From Pezicula radicicola (taxonomy: Eukaryota > Ascomycota > Leotiomycetes > Helotiales > Dermateaceae), in contig PDUO01000038.1 in assembly GCA_003008705.1 (NCBI GenBank), forward strand, positions 186,001-250,000: 64,000 nt of DNA, in the 5' to 3' direction. A program made the position numbers and the translations under genes. Numbering within the stretch: position 1 is the stretch's first letter; each line of letters starts with the position of its first letter. Positions 35,878-48,018 of this stretch are shown in pieces. Below the pieces are notes generated by a model, which had not been told where the DNA came from, did no database searches, and saw only the letters and a list, made by a program, of their open reading frames with translations.

Positions 35878-38800
35878 CTACACAGCTGTCCCATGCGTCT
35901 CCTCTTCATCTATAACTTCCTCCTCTATCATCTCGCCCTCGGCGTTTAACTTGCATTGGCACCCATACTTCTCCCTGAACTCCTTGGGACTCAGGCCATC
36001 CAAGATCTCCATAGCTTTCTTACTTGCCTTAACCTTTGCATATCTACTGCTCTCCCGCCTTGCGTCGGATATAACCTGGTCATGAATTATCAAGCACGCT
36101 GAAACCTGCGGCTTATTGCCGTCGATCGCTGGCTGAGGTTGTGAAAGTAACCGCCAGTTTGAGCAGCCCATATTTATTGAGAGGAAGTTGCTAAGGAAAG
36201 TGGTGGGGTGCTTATTGGCGTAAGTGTCATAAATACGCATATCCTCGAAGAACCACCTCATATGTTCATCAAAGAAACGCTCCACTTCACTATAGTTGTA
36301 CTCGGAATCAACAAAGACAGCGCCAATATATGCTTCGACAATATCAGGAAGGCACTTAGGGGGTTGCTTGGTTTGAACCCAGTAATCGCGAGCGCAATCT
36401 CTAGCAGTCTTCCCGTTCTGTATGGCCTCTTGCTCGGCCTGAAGACGACATTCCGTAATTTCTGAGACATAGTCCTGGATCTGCTTTGCGAAACTCGTAT
36501 TAAAGATGAGCAGATGTTTGTTAAAGCCAAGCAGGACGCACAAGGCACCTAGGAATTGATTGGAAACCATGGCCATTTTGTGTTCTGTGAGCCACTGAGG
36601 GTCGCGGCTGGGGTATTTATGGAACAGATAGTTGACACAAACCATGTCCAATAAAGAATCCCCCAAGAATTCAAGTCGCTCGTAATGTGGGATTTTCTCA
36701 TAAATGGTTGGGTAAGATGGATGAGAGAATGCAGACGAGAGTAGTCGCGGGTATTTAAAGTGGTACGAGTGCTTCGTCTCAGCTTGCTTTGCCCGATCCT
36801 TTTGTTGCTCTGTTGCTGGTTCAGTTTGGAACTTTGGCTTGGTGTATTGCCGATAATAATCAGCATATGAGTCTAATTTGTGATTCTCACTGTCGACCAA
36901 CACAGTAACTGCCCGGACAGCCATATCCATATTGTTTGCATCTTGGTGAGAAAGATAGGCGGCGCCAATCAGTGCTTCACAAACATCGGCAATTGTTTTG
37001 TCACCCAGCTTGTGCGATTTGGGGGCAGTAGCCCTCTTTCCTTTGATAAGAACGAGCCCCTCAGGATACCACACTCGCCGATTAAAGCTCTGAGACCGAA
37101 TATACTCGAAGAGCTTCAGCTTAACCGCATTTTGCTTCAAGTTCTTGTTGCAGATGAGCATCATTCTATCGACATGGTACTGATATTCGTCGCTGTTAGG
37201 GTGCATGCCATACAGAGATATTGAGGTTGCCATTTTCAAGAAGCAGTCTCCCAAGAACTCAAGCCGCTCGTAGTTATTGCCCATGCCGCCCTTGAAATCG
37301 ACCTGTTGTTCTCCATGCTCATCGGTGTTGTCCGAGTCTTTAGTCATAGCTTCTAGGGCTAGATCAGGGCGAATTTCAAGATTTAACATTGAACAAGCAT
37401 CGAGAGAAATTAGATAAGACTCCACCCTATGAATGATGGCAGGGAAGAGATACCCCATGGCAACGACGTCTGTAGGAATCTAAAATTGTTAGATTAAGGA
37501 ATGGCAAAGAGTAGAGATAAAAATACCGGAGATATTCTTAGAGGTTCCATAATCAGATAACACTTCTTTGGAGTCTCATCTTCTTGGATGTCGAATTCAT
37601 CTAGATTGTTTCGACGTAGCGAGATCAGTTTTGCTTCAACGACAGGTTGGGTTTCCTTGAATACAGCCTTTTTACGAGCTTTCTGCCAGAGACTGATGCT
37701 GTACTCCATGATATTGGAATTGTCCCTTCGAGTACCAGGACGAGGAGCTGTATTCGGTGGTACAGGGTCCAGTGGCTTATATTCATGGGTTACACCCACA
37801 GACCAGAATTTTCTTGAACCATCGTGAGGATCTGCAAGGAATCTGTTGGCGTAGAAGGATTCTGGGGTATTTTCATCACACTGCAGCCGCTCGATATTCG
37901 CGCATTGGCCGACAACGTCCCACGAGATCAAGTCAGAAGGGTCAGAGTGAGGATGGATGCCAAAGCTAGACTTGATCGGTGCGATAAAATAGGGCATACT
38001 TGCTTCGTCTGGTTCGTACAGCTTGCTGAAGATGTCCCAGAAGAAACGGATGTTGAACCCAGTGATCTCATTCAGCACTGATGCATCGGTAAGTCGCAAT
38101 GGGATATCCACAGTTACGAACTTCACGAGCGAACTGAGTCCCCCACCAAAAAACAGTGGAAATTTCGGCAGATTAGGAAGTTTGGTTCGCGTCAAGATCC
38201 CCAGTGGCTGCGAAGCTCGGTCGAGACCCTCGGGATTTTCCAGCAAGAAAACAGTTAGGTAGAGCTCCTCAGGGACACCGCCAGCGGACCAAAGTGAAGG
38301 CTTGGTACGCATATCGTATGCCTCACGATTCTTCGAGTCTACTGCGAGTGCCGCATTTCGCATTACTGGTAGCTGTTTTGTGAAAATGGGTAGGAGCCAT
38401 TCATCCAGATACTTTCCCTTTCGGAGCGCCAAACACATTTCAAAAGCTGCTGAGCATTTCGCCACTTGCTTGGTAGAAGCTGGACGGCCAACGGCTCCCC
38501 GGACCGGTGAATTTTCTGGGAGGATGACCTCGCAGATGTATTGCTTGTTCTGAGTGGTAACTACGAAATCGGGGGTCGGGTTACTCTCTAGAGAACGAGG
38601 TAGAGAATCTACAAAATTCGCTAAGACCATCAAGCTCATCCGGTAAGTAAGCTTTGCTCCAGTTTCGGGCACCTTGTAGACACGGTGTGATTTTTCTTTT
38701 GAGAGGAAATAGTCCATGTTATAGTCGTTTCCGGTGAGTTTCCTATCTTCTGGTAGCTGGTCGCAGAATCGCTTAAGGATATTCTCATTCTTGCGAACTT

Positions 38801-41664
38801 CTCTGATAATCTCCATATCCTGGGGGTTGCCTGTTTCGTACATATGTATATACTTGGAATTAGCATGGCGCGCGCGTCCTCGAGATTGTATGTATTGAAT
38901 GAGTGTTGTGTACAAATCGAAACGTATGACCAGATTGCAATCTGGAATGTCCAAACCCTCTTCGGCAACAGATGTGGCAAAAAGACAATTAAGTCTTCCC
39001 TGCCTGAAATCACGCATTGTTATCACCTGCTGCTTGAAAGATATATTCAGGTCTCCTGCGTCCCCGGTTCTAGTGCCAACCTTTGGGAACATAAGCAAGT
39101 CAGCAAAAGGGAACCAAATTCTGGAAAGCAGAAATATGAGAATTCAGGCTTGACTTACCAGTGTTCCGACGCGGAGATAAGGCGTTCCAATGTTCTCTTG
39201 TGCGAGTAGCCTAGCAAGGAGGCGTGCTGTGTAACGCTGCGTAACGAATACGATGCATTTGTCCTCCGTTGGACGCTCGAATCGCTCCTTCAGATATTTC
39301 ACGAGGACTAGAGCTTTGGAAGACACATTCTTGGACGTCGGATTAGTATTATCTGCACCTACAACATATTCCGGCGCCTCAAAATCATATGATTTGACGA
39401 TTGCGTGGGCTTCATCTAGCTGAGATTTGCGTGCTTCTAGCACTTCAAGCGGTGCCGTGACTCTTGTTCCATGGTACTGGCGCTCAGTCTTGGCCCTCAG
39501 TTTGATCAGTTCCTGCTCGTCGGTTAGACTGAATGCCCACACCTGATCCGCACACCAGGACCCAAGCTCCCTGGTAGCCTCGTATGCATAAGTCATAGGC
39601 TTCCGCAGGACGCTGTTGTCTTTGAACCTGGACTTCATCTCTTTGTAAAGAGGTGTCTCGAACCGTGGGCCAAGAACAGAATAAGGGGCAAGATGCTCGA
39701 CTGATTTGTTGACCGAGTATTGTAGCAAGCTCGCGTCAGCTGCAGTGGCAATCTCACAATGGAGCAATGCCTCCAATTCCGCTGCAGCCCTCCTTACATC
39801 CACACGAGCATCGACAGGCGAAGCGGTCATGCCAAAAATCTTAGGTTTTGGAAATCTAGGATCCATTTGAGAATAGAAATCTTTGATGATCCTTGCGTAG
39901 GAATGGTTCTTCTTTGCATGATGTGCCTCGTCGAAGATTAACAGATTGATCTGCTCCATGGATATGAAAGAATGGTGGAGACACTGATAAAGAACTTCAG
40001 CAGTGCACACGATAACGTTGTTTTCACTGAAGTGCTTCTCCCAGTGCTTCCTGTCCCACAAGTCGCAACCCATGTCACCACAGAACTTCTCAATCTTCTG
40101 ATCAAGGTTGGATTCGAGGACGCCAGCCTGTTGGAACACAAGCTGTACAGAATCAACCAAAAAGAAGGCTATGCGTCTAGGCTTGCCCTGAGCCCGCTCT
40201 TCTAGCTCCTGTCCCAGTATGTGACGAAGTAGCATGACTGCTATCATTGTCTTGCCAGAGCCGGTGTCCAAGACAGCAATGATGTTCCGCTCCTTTGCCC
40301 TTTCGTAGAGCTCAATCTGGTAATCTCGGGGACTGGAAATGACTTTGTAACTCTCCGACTGTTTTATAAGCCATTTTAGTGTTTGTTTATCCTCATCTTC
40401 GGGCAAGACCTTGGGAGCAAGAACACCATCCTGTCTTGCAATTTTGTTGAAGTACGCTTGGGCAATAGCGATTTGACGACGGCGACGTTCAGAGATCTTT
40501 CGCGGTCTTCTCTCTCGCTCTTCATTAGTCTCACTTTCATTGTCGTCATCTTCAGCAGGGTCGTCTTCACCAAGTGAATCTGACGTAGTTACCTGTTCCC
40601 CTGTCCGAGGCGTGATTTCTGTATCTGTGGACAATGAGCCTTGACGGCCTGTTGATGCTAAGGAATCCGAGGTGCGGGCAGGACGTCTGAGGTCAGCCAT
40701 AACTTCTTCAACTGTTCGAGGACCCTCTCCTTTGACCTGTAGATCGGATGGCGCCATTTTCTGAGCTGGAGATGCTTGGCGACGTGTTGCTGAATGAGCT
40801 GGTTTGCGACCACCTCGTTTCAGATCAGCAATGACCTCTGCTGTCGTTCTTGAGTTCGGGCTCTTGGGTGAATCCGGGCTTGTTAGTGCCAATATCGGAA
40901 GAGGTTGTGGGGAGAGTGGTGCAGAAGGAGATGAGCAAGTGAAAGATTCCTTCTTTTCTGCTGGGAATGTGGATACTGAAAATGACTTGAGGTCTTCGTC
41001 TTGCAGATACCTGGAAGTTTGTGTTGATGTTGTAAATGGAAGACTGGACGTTGCAGAAAGATTTCTCAGCACATCATATTTGGACTGCTGCTGAACATGA
41101 TTCGAGCTGGGTGAATTGGGAGACTTTGAGACTGACGACGAAACACTCTCTTTCAGAGCATTGAAACTTCCACCCAGGTCGCTTCCGCGTGCCTTATTGT
41201 GGATAATGTGTGGATTCTGATTTCTGCACCTTGTTATCAGCAATGAAGCGCTACAAACTTTCGTGTGGGGAGCTTTGGTTGTTTGCTTACCCTTGCGCGT
41301 TAGTGTTGTCTATTGTGGACCGCGGTGTGATTGCTGCATGATTGATAGATCTTATGACCATGGGGAGATCTGATTTCGAGACTGTGGTGTTATCAGTAGA
41401 AGCAGCTTCTTGAGCGACTTCTCGAAGCCCAGGAGGCATGGTTGGATTGTCCAACATCCTCAATTCAGCAAGATCACTCAAAATCGATACATTCTGAGTA
41501 TTCGACGTCAGCAAGTCTGTACCTTCCCGTATCGGAGAACGTGATTGAGACGTGATGTCTTCTTCTAGCTGCATCAACGACAGAAGTGTGTCTAGCTCAA
41601 GTGTATTCTCGGTGAAATTGGTCAGATCCACCAGAGGATCGGTATCAATTAGTGCTGCATCCAT
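35878..41664 (-). CDS. DCL1: Dicer-like protein DCL1
   Basis: RNA-silencing endonuclease that cuts double-stranded RNA into small RNAs. 1864 aa from exons 41664-41291, 41223-39159, 39080-37527 and 37479-35878. DEAD/DEAH helicase: [17 protein letters not shown], Walker A DTGSGKT (~446-450), DEAH (~556), and motif [11 protein letters not shown] Dicer-dimerisation (DUF283) region follows near [12 protein letters not shown]. Two RNase III domains: [14 protein letters not shown] (~1402) with [11 protein letters not shown], and [14 protein letters not shown] (~1599) with [11 protein letters not shown]; acidic catalytic residues are kept. A C-terminal dsRNA-binding remnant ends near CQCK. The [20 protein letters not shown] block is of DCL1 type, not DCL2. 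The N-terminal ~430 residues before the helicase are long and Ser/Pro-rich, with a repeated RTxEEVxADLKR motif. Divergent from TAP42. Confidence 0.95.
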
Positions 41665-42092
41665 GGTTAGTTTGGTGTAGCAAAAGAACTGCCATCAGGT
41701 GATGGGCGCTTGAATGCACGTGGCGCTGCACCTGGCCGTGATAGCTTGACAAAGGAAGATAGGATAGAGCGAGAAAAACAGTGCTGAAGACAGAAATGGC
41801 AGTGAGATGAGAGATATACTGTATGAGGATAGATAGCAGCAAGGTAATCAAGCGCTACGGTATTTCCAGACACAAGCCATGAAGGGAGGGAGAAGTGTTG
41901 AGGAACGGCGATAGGAAAGAGAATTGTGGAGGAAGAGTGAAGAGGTGAAGACGCGAAGCGCGACTTGATTTTTTGGCGCGCCCTCGTGTGACTTGCTTTT
42001 TCTTGGCTATCAAACCTTCCCCCACAACCCCACCACCTAGGTACCTACCCACCATCAACGCAACCATCAGAGCCCATTTTGAACATACAATC
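41665..42092. promoter_or_regulatory. Shared DCL1/TAP42 promoter
   Basis: 428 bases between two divergent start codons. It contains TTTTGGCGCGCC (palindrome GGCGCGCC at 41975-41982), an E2F/MCB-like word about 110 bases before the TAP42 ATG. The role is unproven. Short frames within are not genes. Confidence 0.45.
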
Positions 42093-43301
42093 ATGGCTGA
42101 ACAGAATATCAAATCGCTATTCAGCACTGCAGAGCGCCAGAGGCAGAGTATTGCTTCCTCCTACGATTCCAATACTGTCGCATACCAACAGAATGTCGCC
42201 GCCGCAATTGCGACCTATGAGGACTGTCGACAGCTCGCAGATCGCCTCTCATTGTTTAGTCCCAATGAAACGCTGGAGGATATATCAACTGGGGACTTGC
42301 AGTATGTATGCCAAGCTCCCCATTTTGCACATTGCTAACACTCTGGGCAGATATCTTCTGATCAACTACCGACTCGCAGACCTCATCTTACTTATTTCTG
42401 GCAATGATCGAAAACAAACGCTACAACGAGCGAGAGATGCATACGAACGGTACCTGAGCTTGCTAGACAACTATGAAATGCTGTCGCCCGCTCATAAGAA
42501 ATGGTACAATAACTACATAGATGGACCGTCAACCTTTTCTACTATAGCAAACTCTGACCCTGCTGCTCGGCGTGGCGCGAAGATTGCGAATTTCCAGCAA
42601 GAGAAGGAATTAAAGAAGAAGCTAGAAGCGAGTGCCGTTTACTGTTACAATGGGTTATATACTGATATATATGTTAGTTTCTGGCACAAAACCCAGCATA
42701 CCTCCAAAACGACGAAGATGCTGTCCGCGAACTACAGCTTACCAACATAACTCTCTGCACACACACTGCCTTTCAAGCACTCGAATCGCTGAATCTCGAA
42801 GTCCAGATTTTGGCCATGGCGCCGCCTACTCCCCCTCCAGGACCCGAGTCTCTCGAGCGAGACTACAGAGAAAGGATGGGAATGCGTGGGCCGGAATATT
42901 CAGACCGTCTAGATCGTCGAGACTTACTTTCAAGTGCAAATACCGGTCCGATTCTAAGCCAGACAGGAAAGCCTCTGAGACCGTTTACATTGTTGGGTGA
43001 TCGACAGACTGTAAAGGATGGCGTGTTTGGACCTGGACATAACCTACCAACCATGACTATTGACGAATATTTGGAGGAGGAGCGGGCAAGAGGGGGCATT
43101 ATTGAGGGTGGAGGAGAGGCAAGTGGGATCGCACCAGAACCTGACGAGGATAATTATGAGAAAGGGGATGCCGAAACTTATAAGGCTCGAGAATGGGACG
43201 AGTACCAAGAAGCAAATCCAAGGTATATTGCATCCTTTCCCACTTACACATGCACTTCTAACATCTGTAGGGGATCTGGTAATACTCTAAATAGAGGCTA
43301 A
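42093..43301 (+). CDS. TAP42: TAP42-like protein (PP2A-associated, TOR pathway)
   Basis: Predicted 348-aa cytosolic regulator that binds PP2A-type phosphatase catalytic subunits under TOR control. Exons 42093-42301, 42351-42631, 42697-43222 and 43271-43301. Family marks: the N-terminal helical repeat domain with YEDCRQLADRLSLFSPNETLEDISTGDLQYLLINYRLADL, RARDAYERYLSLLDNYEML, and RRGAKIANFQQEKELKKKLE. Further on come MAPPTPPPG, GPGHNLPTMTIDEYLEEE and the extreme C terminus NPRGSGNTLNRG, which matches the usual NPKGxGNTxNRG end and needs the last 31-base exon. The third exon's donor (A|GTGCCG at 42632) is weak but is the phase that keeps frame. Confidence 0.92.
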
Positions 43302-43531
43302 ATGCATGATTTGCTAAGATATTGTCTAAATTTTCTGCTCCATGTGAAAGGGTATGGTAAATCATCGCACTTTGATTATTATGACGTAAGTTATGTCCCA
43401 TATTCCTTTCCCTGGTTTATTCTTGCAGGTCTCTGCTGGCCCTGCTTCATGCGCAGCCGCCACATCAGATTGAAAAATAAATCCCGACTTCACGTCCCCA
43501 ATGATACATCATTGCCGCGCACTTCTCACGC

Positions 43532-44627
43532 TCAACCAGTCGCCTGTTCGGCCCCACGACGGGCAGCTGTTCCATTATTCTTCTGAACCTTTCTCAGATG
43601 GGCGTGTTCAACCTTACTCAGCCAGTCTCCTTCCCTACCACTGGCTTTCTGTTCAACCTGGCCCTCGCTCTGGTCTGTCAAAATATGATCTCTCCATCTC
43701 TCGTCCAAGGGCACATCTTGCTGTGCATAAAGGTCCCTGTACTCAGCAAGCCATGGCTTTCCCTTCATCTTATTGCCTGTGGCGACGATATAATCAAGAC
43801 TCAAGTCTGATCGCTTCGCCAACAAAGTCTTCCACTGCTTTACTAGATTTTCATCGTCGCTCGCGAAGGGGTTGTTCTTGACTAAGCAGTCGGCCAGAAA
43901 TCTCCTCAGCGCTGAACCTGTCTCAGTAACTGTATAGATGTAGTTCGTTTGAGCGACATTTGGCCATTTGCAGACTCTCTTATCGTATGCTGCAACGATT
44001 TTGTTTCTGAGAAGATCGAGACAAACGTTCTGAAAGTCCTTGCATTGAAGAATATGTCCGACTTGCCACATACCTTCTGGCAGATCATCCATACTTCCAG
44101 ACAACATACAGAGTGGGAGACTGATGGTGTTCGTGAACAGCCAACCCATGAAGATCGAAAACTGGGAGACTTTGATATTTGGGAGTGAAACCGATGTCGC
44201 ATTGTTTGAAAACGCGTCGTCCTCGCTAACAAAGATGGTTCCTTTGCCTTCGACCTCATTTTCTAGACCACCTCGAGCGGCGGCTTCTTTGAAGTGGGTT
44301 CTGAAGAATCCGGAATGTAGGGTTAAGAGTGCTTTCTGGACTTGCATCTCCTTCTTTTGGGGGCCAACAATTACTGTGACCATTGATGATGAGGGTATGA
44401 TTCTGTTTGGAGGTTATTAACATTCGTTGAAGCGAAGGGAGCGGAAGAGAAGGGTCATAAGATAGGAGGTTGAGTTGAACTTACCTATGTGTGAGGCTGA
44501 TGTGTGATTTGTTTTGGAGGCTCTGTTGCTTGGCTAGATCGCAGGCTGCATTTGGTTCGTGGTCTTTACCGCAGAAGCAGACTTCTGCGATGGAAACTTC
44601 ATCGTCTGCCTTACGCTTGGGTGGCAT
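43532..44627 (-). CDS. BTB/POZ domain protein, paralog 1
   Basis: Predicted 337 aa from exons 44627-44485 and 44402-43532 (82-nt intron, codon AG|A). The N-terminal part has a compact Cys motif, VCFCGKDHEPNAACDL. A BTB/POZ protein-interaction domain starts with MVTVIVGPQKKEMQVQKALLTLHSGFFRTHF and continues through VSLPNIKVSQFSIFMGWLFT to the helix DFQNVCLDLL. The C-terminal half is helical: YIYTVTETGSALRRFLADCLV, LYAQQDVPLDERWRDHIL. The divergent neighbour at 46180-47247 has the same order of parts. BTB proteins often act as substrate adaptors for Cullin-3 ligases, but fungal proteins of this size are mostly uncharacterised. Confidence 0.82.
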
Positions 44628-46179
44628 TTTGTCGATTGTGGTTTGTTAGTTTTTGTGAGTGGATCGCTGAGTAGGGGAGTTTGTTCGATCTAGGTGAAGA
44701 AGTTAAGTTTGCTGAGATTGATCTGGTTGGAAGATTGGTGGGGAGGGAATTTGGTGGTATGGAGTTGTTGTTGTGGAGGTGGGGTGATGGTGTTGGGGGT
44801 AAGATGAAGATGTGATGGAGAGGGGTGATTGAGAGAAGTGATAGGGACAATTAACGGTGAGACATGAGAATGAAGAAGAGGCAGAGAGAGGAAGAAGGAA
44901 ATATCAGTACCGACCAATCAAGACTCCAGCGAGATACAAAGGTTAAGGGTGATATGAGGACTCAAGATGAGTTGACTTCAGTCAACTCAGTATGCCTGAT
45001 TCCTTCTTACGGTGTGTATTTTCTGCAATACGGATAACTCCAAAGTTGAAGCAATCTCAAGCTGACACTTAGCGTTAGTTATGAGAAGCGCTTGAGATAG
45101 AAGTTGTTTGTTGTTTGCTGCTGATGATCAGATGAAGTTTTGGGATAGATTACTTTTGTGTTGGTCTTGAGAATATCAGATGGTGGTTTGCGCTGTTAAT
45201 GATTAGCTTGGTTTCTTGACGAGATGGATGGCGAAGATCGGTTCTTGGAAGTTGAGAGGAGAAGGAGTTATGAGGATGTTGAAGTTGAAGTTTGAAATGA
45301 GGTGGAAGATGTTGGAGGGAGGCGGTTAATATAAGTGACTCGCTTACCAATTGCTCAAAGATAAACCTCCGTTCTCAGCTTTATCGAAGTAGGTAAGTTT
45401 ACGTGTGAAATTTAAGCTTGACGTGCTCCAAGAGAGATCGTAGGATTGGGGAGTTGGGTGTGGATTTCTGCTAGATTGCAAGGCTAATGGCGTAGCAGAT
45501 ACTGTTGATAACTGGTAGATTATTTCTTGGGGGAACAAGAGGAAGGGAATATTATCGAAATGAGTGGAGTTATGATAAAGCGAGCTGGTTGTTGTGACAA
45601 GAAGGTGATCGTTGGGAGGGTGTTGAACCGAAGGCTCGCTTATTCTAGATGAAAAAGGAAGGAGCTCTGGCGAAGTGAATGTCGAGGTAAGGACCAAATA
45701 ATTTCTGAGAACACTCTTCAACACAACAAAGCATAACTCTCAGTACTCTTATCACTGAAACCCAATCATTACCCTTCGCAATTACCCAATATCAAACAAA
45801 GAGCTGACTATCAAGGTCAGTAACGATTGTCAAAACCAATTCCTCCTCCTCTTCTGACCTTGAGCTTCATCTAGCTCCATAGTCACACTTTTGCCCATCT
45901 CCGCAGGCAACATCAACCACTACTTGAGCTTCTCCTTTGTGCAAGATCAAATTCTCCTTCACTCACGAATCAAAGTCATTGCAGGATCTTTTTGATTCTT
46001 GCGTCAGGTTGCCCTGTACGTTAAAGTCTGCATTTCTCAACTCTAGCCGTCTTCCTTACACTTCCATCTCGCAGAATTCAAAGCTAAGAATCTCGAGGTT
46101 TTTCTCGGTACCTTCTTTAGTTACTACACAACTTCAGCCTTTCGGGCAGACCGATCTCTCCGCGCATATCACCAACAAA
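44628..46179. other. Intergenic region between divergent BTB genes
   Basis: 1.55 kb serving as promoter for both paralogs. Left part is G/T-rich on the plus strand (GGTGGGG, GTTGTTGTTG runs, about 44720-44800). Several minus-strand frames with Ser/His/Pro-rich translations are due to that composition and are not called. No gene seen. Confidence 0.5.
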
Positions 46180-47247
46180 ATGGCAGCTCAACCACCCACA
46201 ATGTCTCGAGGACAAAAGCGTCAACGGGTCGAGGATGATTGGAATTGTGACTGTGGTCATAAATCGGAAGAAGCATGCCATATGGCTACCGAAAAGAAGG
46301 TTGAGAAGGATCGAAAGCGGGCTACCTTGGAGATGCATAGGGATATCACAACAAGGTTCGTGTTACCTTTCCGTGCATTTTTTATTATTTTGTATTTTAT
46401 TCGTTCTTTTCTTTTACGGAGCTATCATCTAATCAGATTTATTAGCATTGTTGTATTCAAAAGGGATATGATCACCGTTCTAGTCGGTGTTGAAAAGGAG
46501 AAATTCAGTGTTCACAGGGAGCTCCTAAGGCTTCACTCCAATTTTTTCCAAGGCAACTTGCCCCCACGAAGGCCACAAATCCAGGGTGAGGGTCAAATTC
46601 CACAAGAAGAAGAAATCATTATCGAGACTATCCATCCAATGCAATTTGCAAGTTTCATCTCGTGGATTTACTCTGGTGAGGTCAACCAGAGATTCATACT
46701 CCTGGAACCTGGGAATCTGCAGGAATGGGAGGTCCTTTGGTTCGTTGGAGACATACTAGAATCGACTGGTTTTCAAAATTACTGCATGGACAGCATGTTC
46801 CTACTCATGAGAAGGGAAATGATGTCACCCCATCCCGGTGGCTGTTGGCTCTCCTTACCAGGTTTTCAATATATCTACCAAAAGACAGATCGGAATCAAC
46901 TACTGAGAAAGTTTCTTGTGGACTTCTTAGCTCGCCACAATCCTTTCACTAAGTTCAAAAACTGCGAACACAAAAATGAGGACTGGGAGGGTTTCTTTTC
47001 AACAAACGTTGACCTGACTTTAGCTGTTAACAAAGCCGCTGCAAAAGACTGGGGTGGAAGCATGCCGTGGGATTCAAAGTGGCGGGACTTGTATGTCAGT
47101 CATGATATACCACTAGACGAAAGGCTCAAGGACTTAATGCTTGAGACAGAGACCAGGAACGAACTCGAAGGCAATAATGGATTTAGGTACGCCTTCATTA
47201 CTAGTGCTATACAGTCCATTAAGAGCTCTTTCTTCCAACATAACTGA
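46180..47247 (+). CDS. BTB/POZ domain protein, paralog 2
   Basis: Predicted 328 aa from exons 46180-46355 and 46437-47247. The N terminus has NCDCGHKSEEACHMA, matching the CxCG...AC motif of paralog 1. The BTB/POZ domain starts MITVLVGVEKEKFSVHRELLRLHSNFFQ and includes HPMQFASFISWIYSGEV and STGFQNYCMDSMFLL. The tail has QYIYQKTDRNQLLRKFLVDFLARHNPF and LYVSHDIPLDERLKDLML, both alignable with paralog 1. The 81-nt intron is a multiple of three without stop codons, so a retained-intron product of 355 aa with an extra hydrophobic stretch would also be open; splicing is preferred because the join matches paralog 1 in place and phase. Confidence 0.82.
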   Translation: MAAQPPTMSRGQKRQRVEDDWNCDCGHKSEEACHMATEKKVEKDRKRATLEMHRDITTRFVLPFRAFFIILYFIRSFLLRSYHLIRFISIVVFKRDMITVLVGVEKEKFSVHRELLRLHSNFFQGNLPPRRPQIQGEGQIPQEEEIIIETIHPMQFASFISWIYSGEVNQRFILLEPGNLQEWEVLWFVGDILESTGFQNYCMDSMFLLMRREMMSPHPGGCWLSLPGFQYIYQKTDRNQLLRKFLVDFLARHNPFTKFKNCEHKNEDWEGFFSTNVDLTLAVNKAAAKDWGGSMPWDSKWRDLYVSHDIPLDERLKDLMLETETRNELEGNNGFRYAFITSAIQSIKSSFFQHN

Positions 47248-48018
47248 GTCGACATAATTTTACAACAAGTCCCAAGATTAGTCCACAACATCACAGTCGT
47301 GCCTAACACAAACAACTGTTTTATTGGACCTGGAAGAATTAAATATCCATTAAGGGAGAAGAGTAGATCGTGAGAGGAATGGGGCTCTTATGATAGCTAG
47401 GGAGAATAGAGTTTATAGATAGATCGTGATGCTTTTGCTTCACACAAGTTCTACTCAATGCAACTACGTTGCACAAACACATTACATCTACCAAGCTTTA
47501 GCATGGCTGAAAGTACAGCCACGTATTCATTTCTACTTGATTCTGTAAGGATAAATTGAGATACTGAAGTCAGATAAGTTGCTTAAGTCAGATAAGTTGC
47601 CTGTCAAGTAAGTGGGTAGGTAGATCATGTAGGTTACATAAGCTAAGTAACTCTAAGCCTCTCCAGGATCCAATATCGCGAGGACAGGCGGGTATAAATA
47701 GGTAGAAGCGAGATAGTTGAAGAATGACTTCACGTACGACTTTATGCACCCCCTTTAAACTTTTTTACGGATTATTCAATTTAGCGAGCTGTTGTGCAAA
47801 AGGAGATGCCAAGCCGAAGAGTGGGACTCTGTTATCGCGGCGTCCACTGTAGATAAGATGCCGTAATTCTAGATGCCGTTGGATAAACAGCATAACAGGT
47901 CTTATCTTCTTGTATTGCGACTTAGCATTGATCACTTCCAGTGTGTTCATCAAGGTGCTTGCTTCTGTGCTCCCAACCGTTAGGATCTACGAAGACTAGT
48001 AATTGTAGAAGCCAAGAA
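47248..48018. other. Intergenic region
   Basis: Promoter of the transcription factor and 3' flank of the BTB gene. It holds a 16-base direct repeat (47567-47600). A 61-codon minus-strand frame (47765-47950) has no domain. Confidence 0.45.
47567..47600 (+). repeat. Direct repeat of AAGTCAGATAAGTTGC
   Basis: Two exact 16-base copies (47567-47582 and 47585-47600) two bases apart. Each contains a GATAAG core, so it also doubles a GATA-factor site about 430 bases before the Zn2Cys6 gene. Exact duplication at this spacing is unlikely by chance. Confidence 0.7.

Noticed and set aside
44611..45350. Minus-strand Ser/His/Pro-rich ORFs
   Set aside because: Caused by G/T-rich promoter sequence of the BTB gene; low complexity and no homology.
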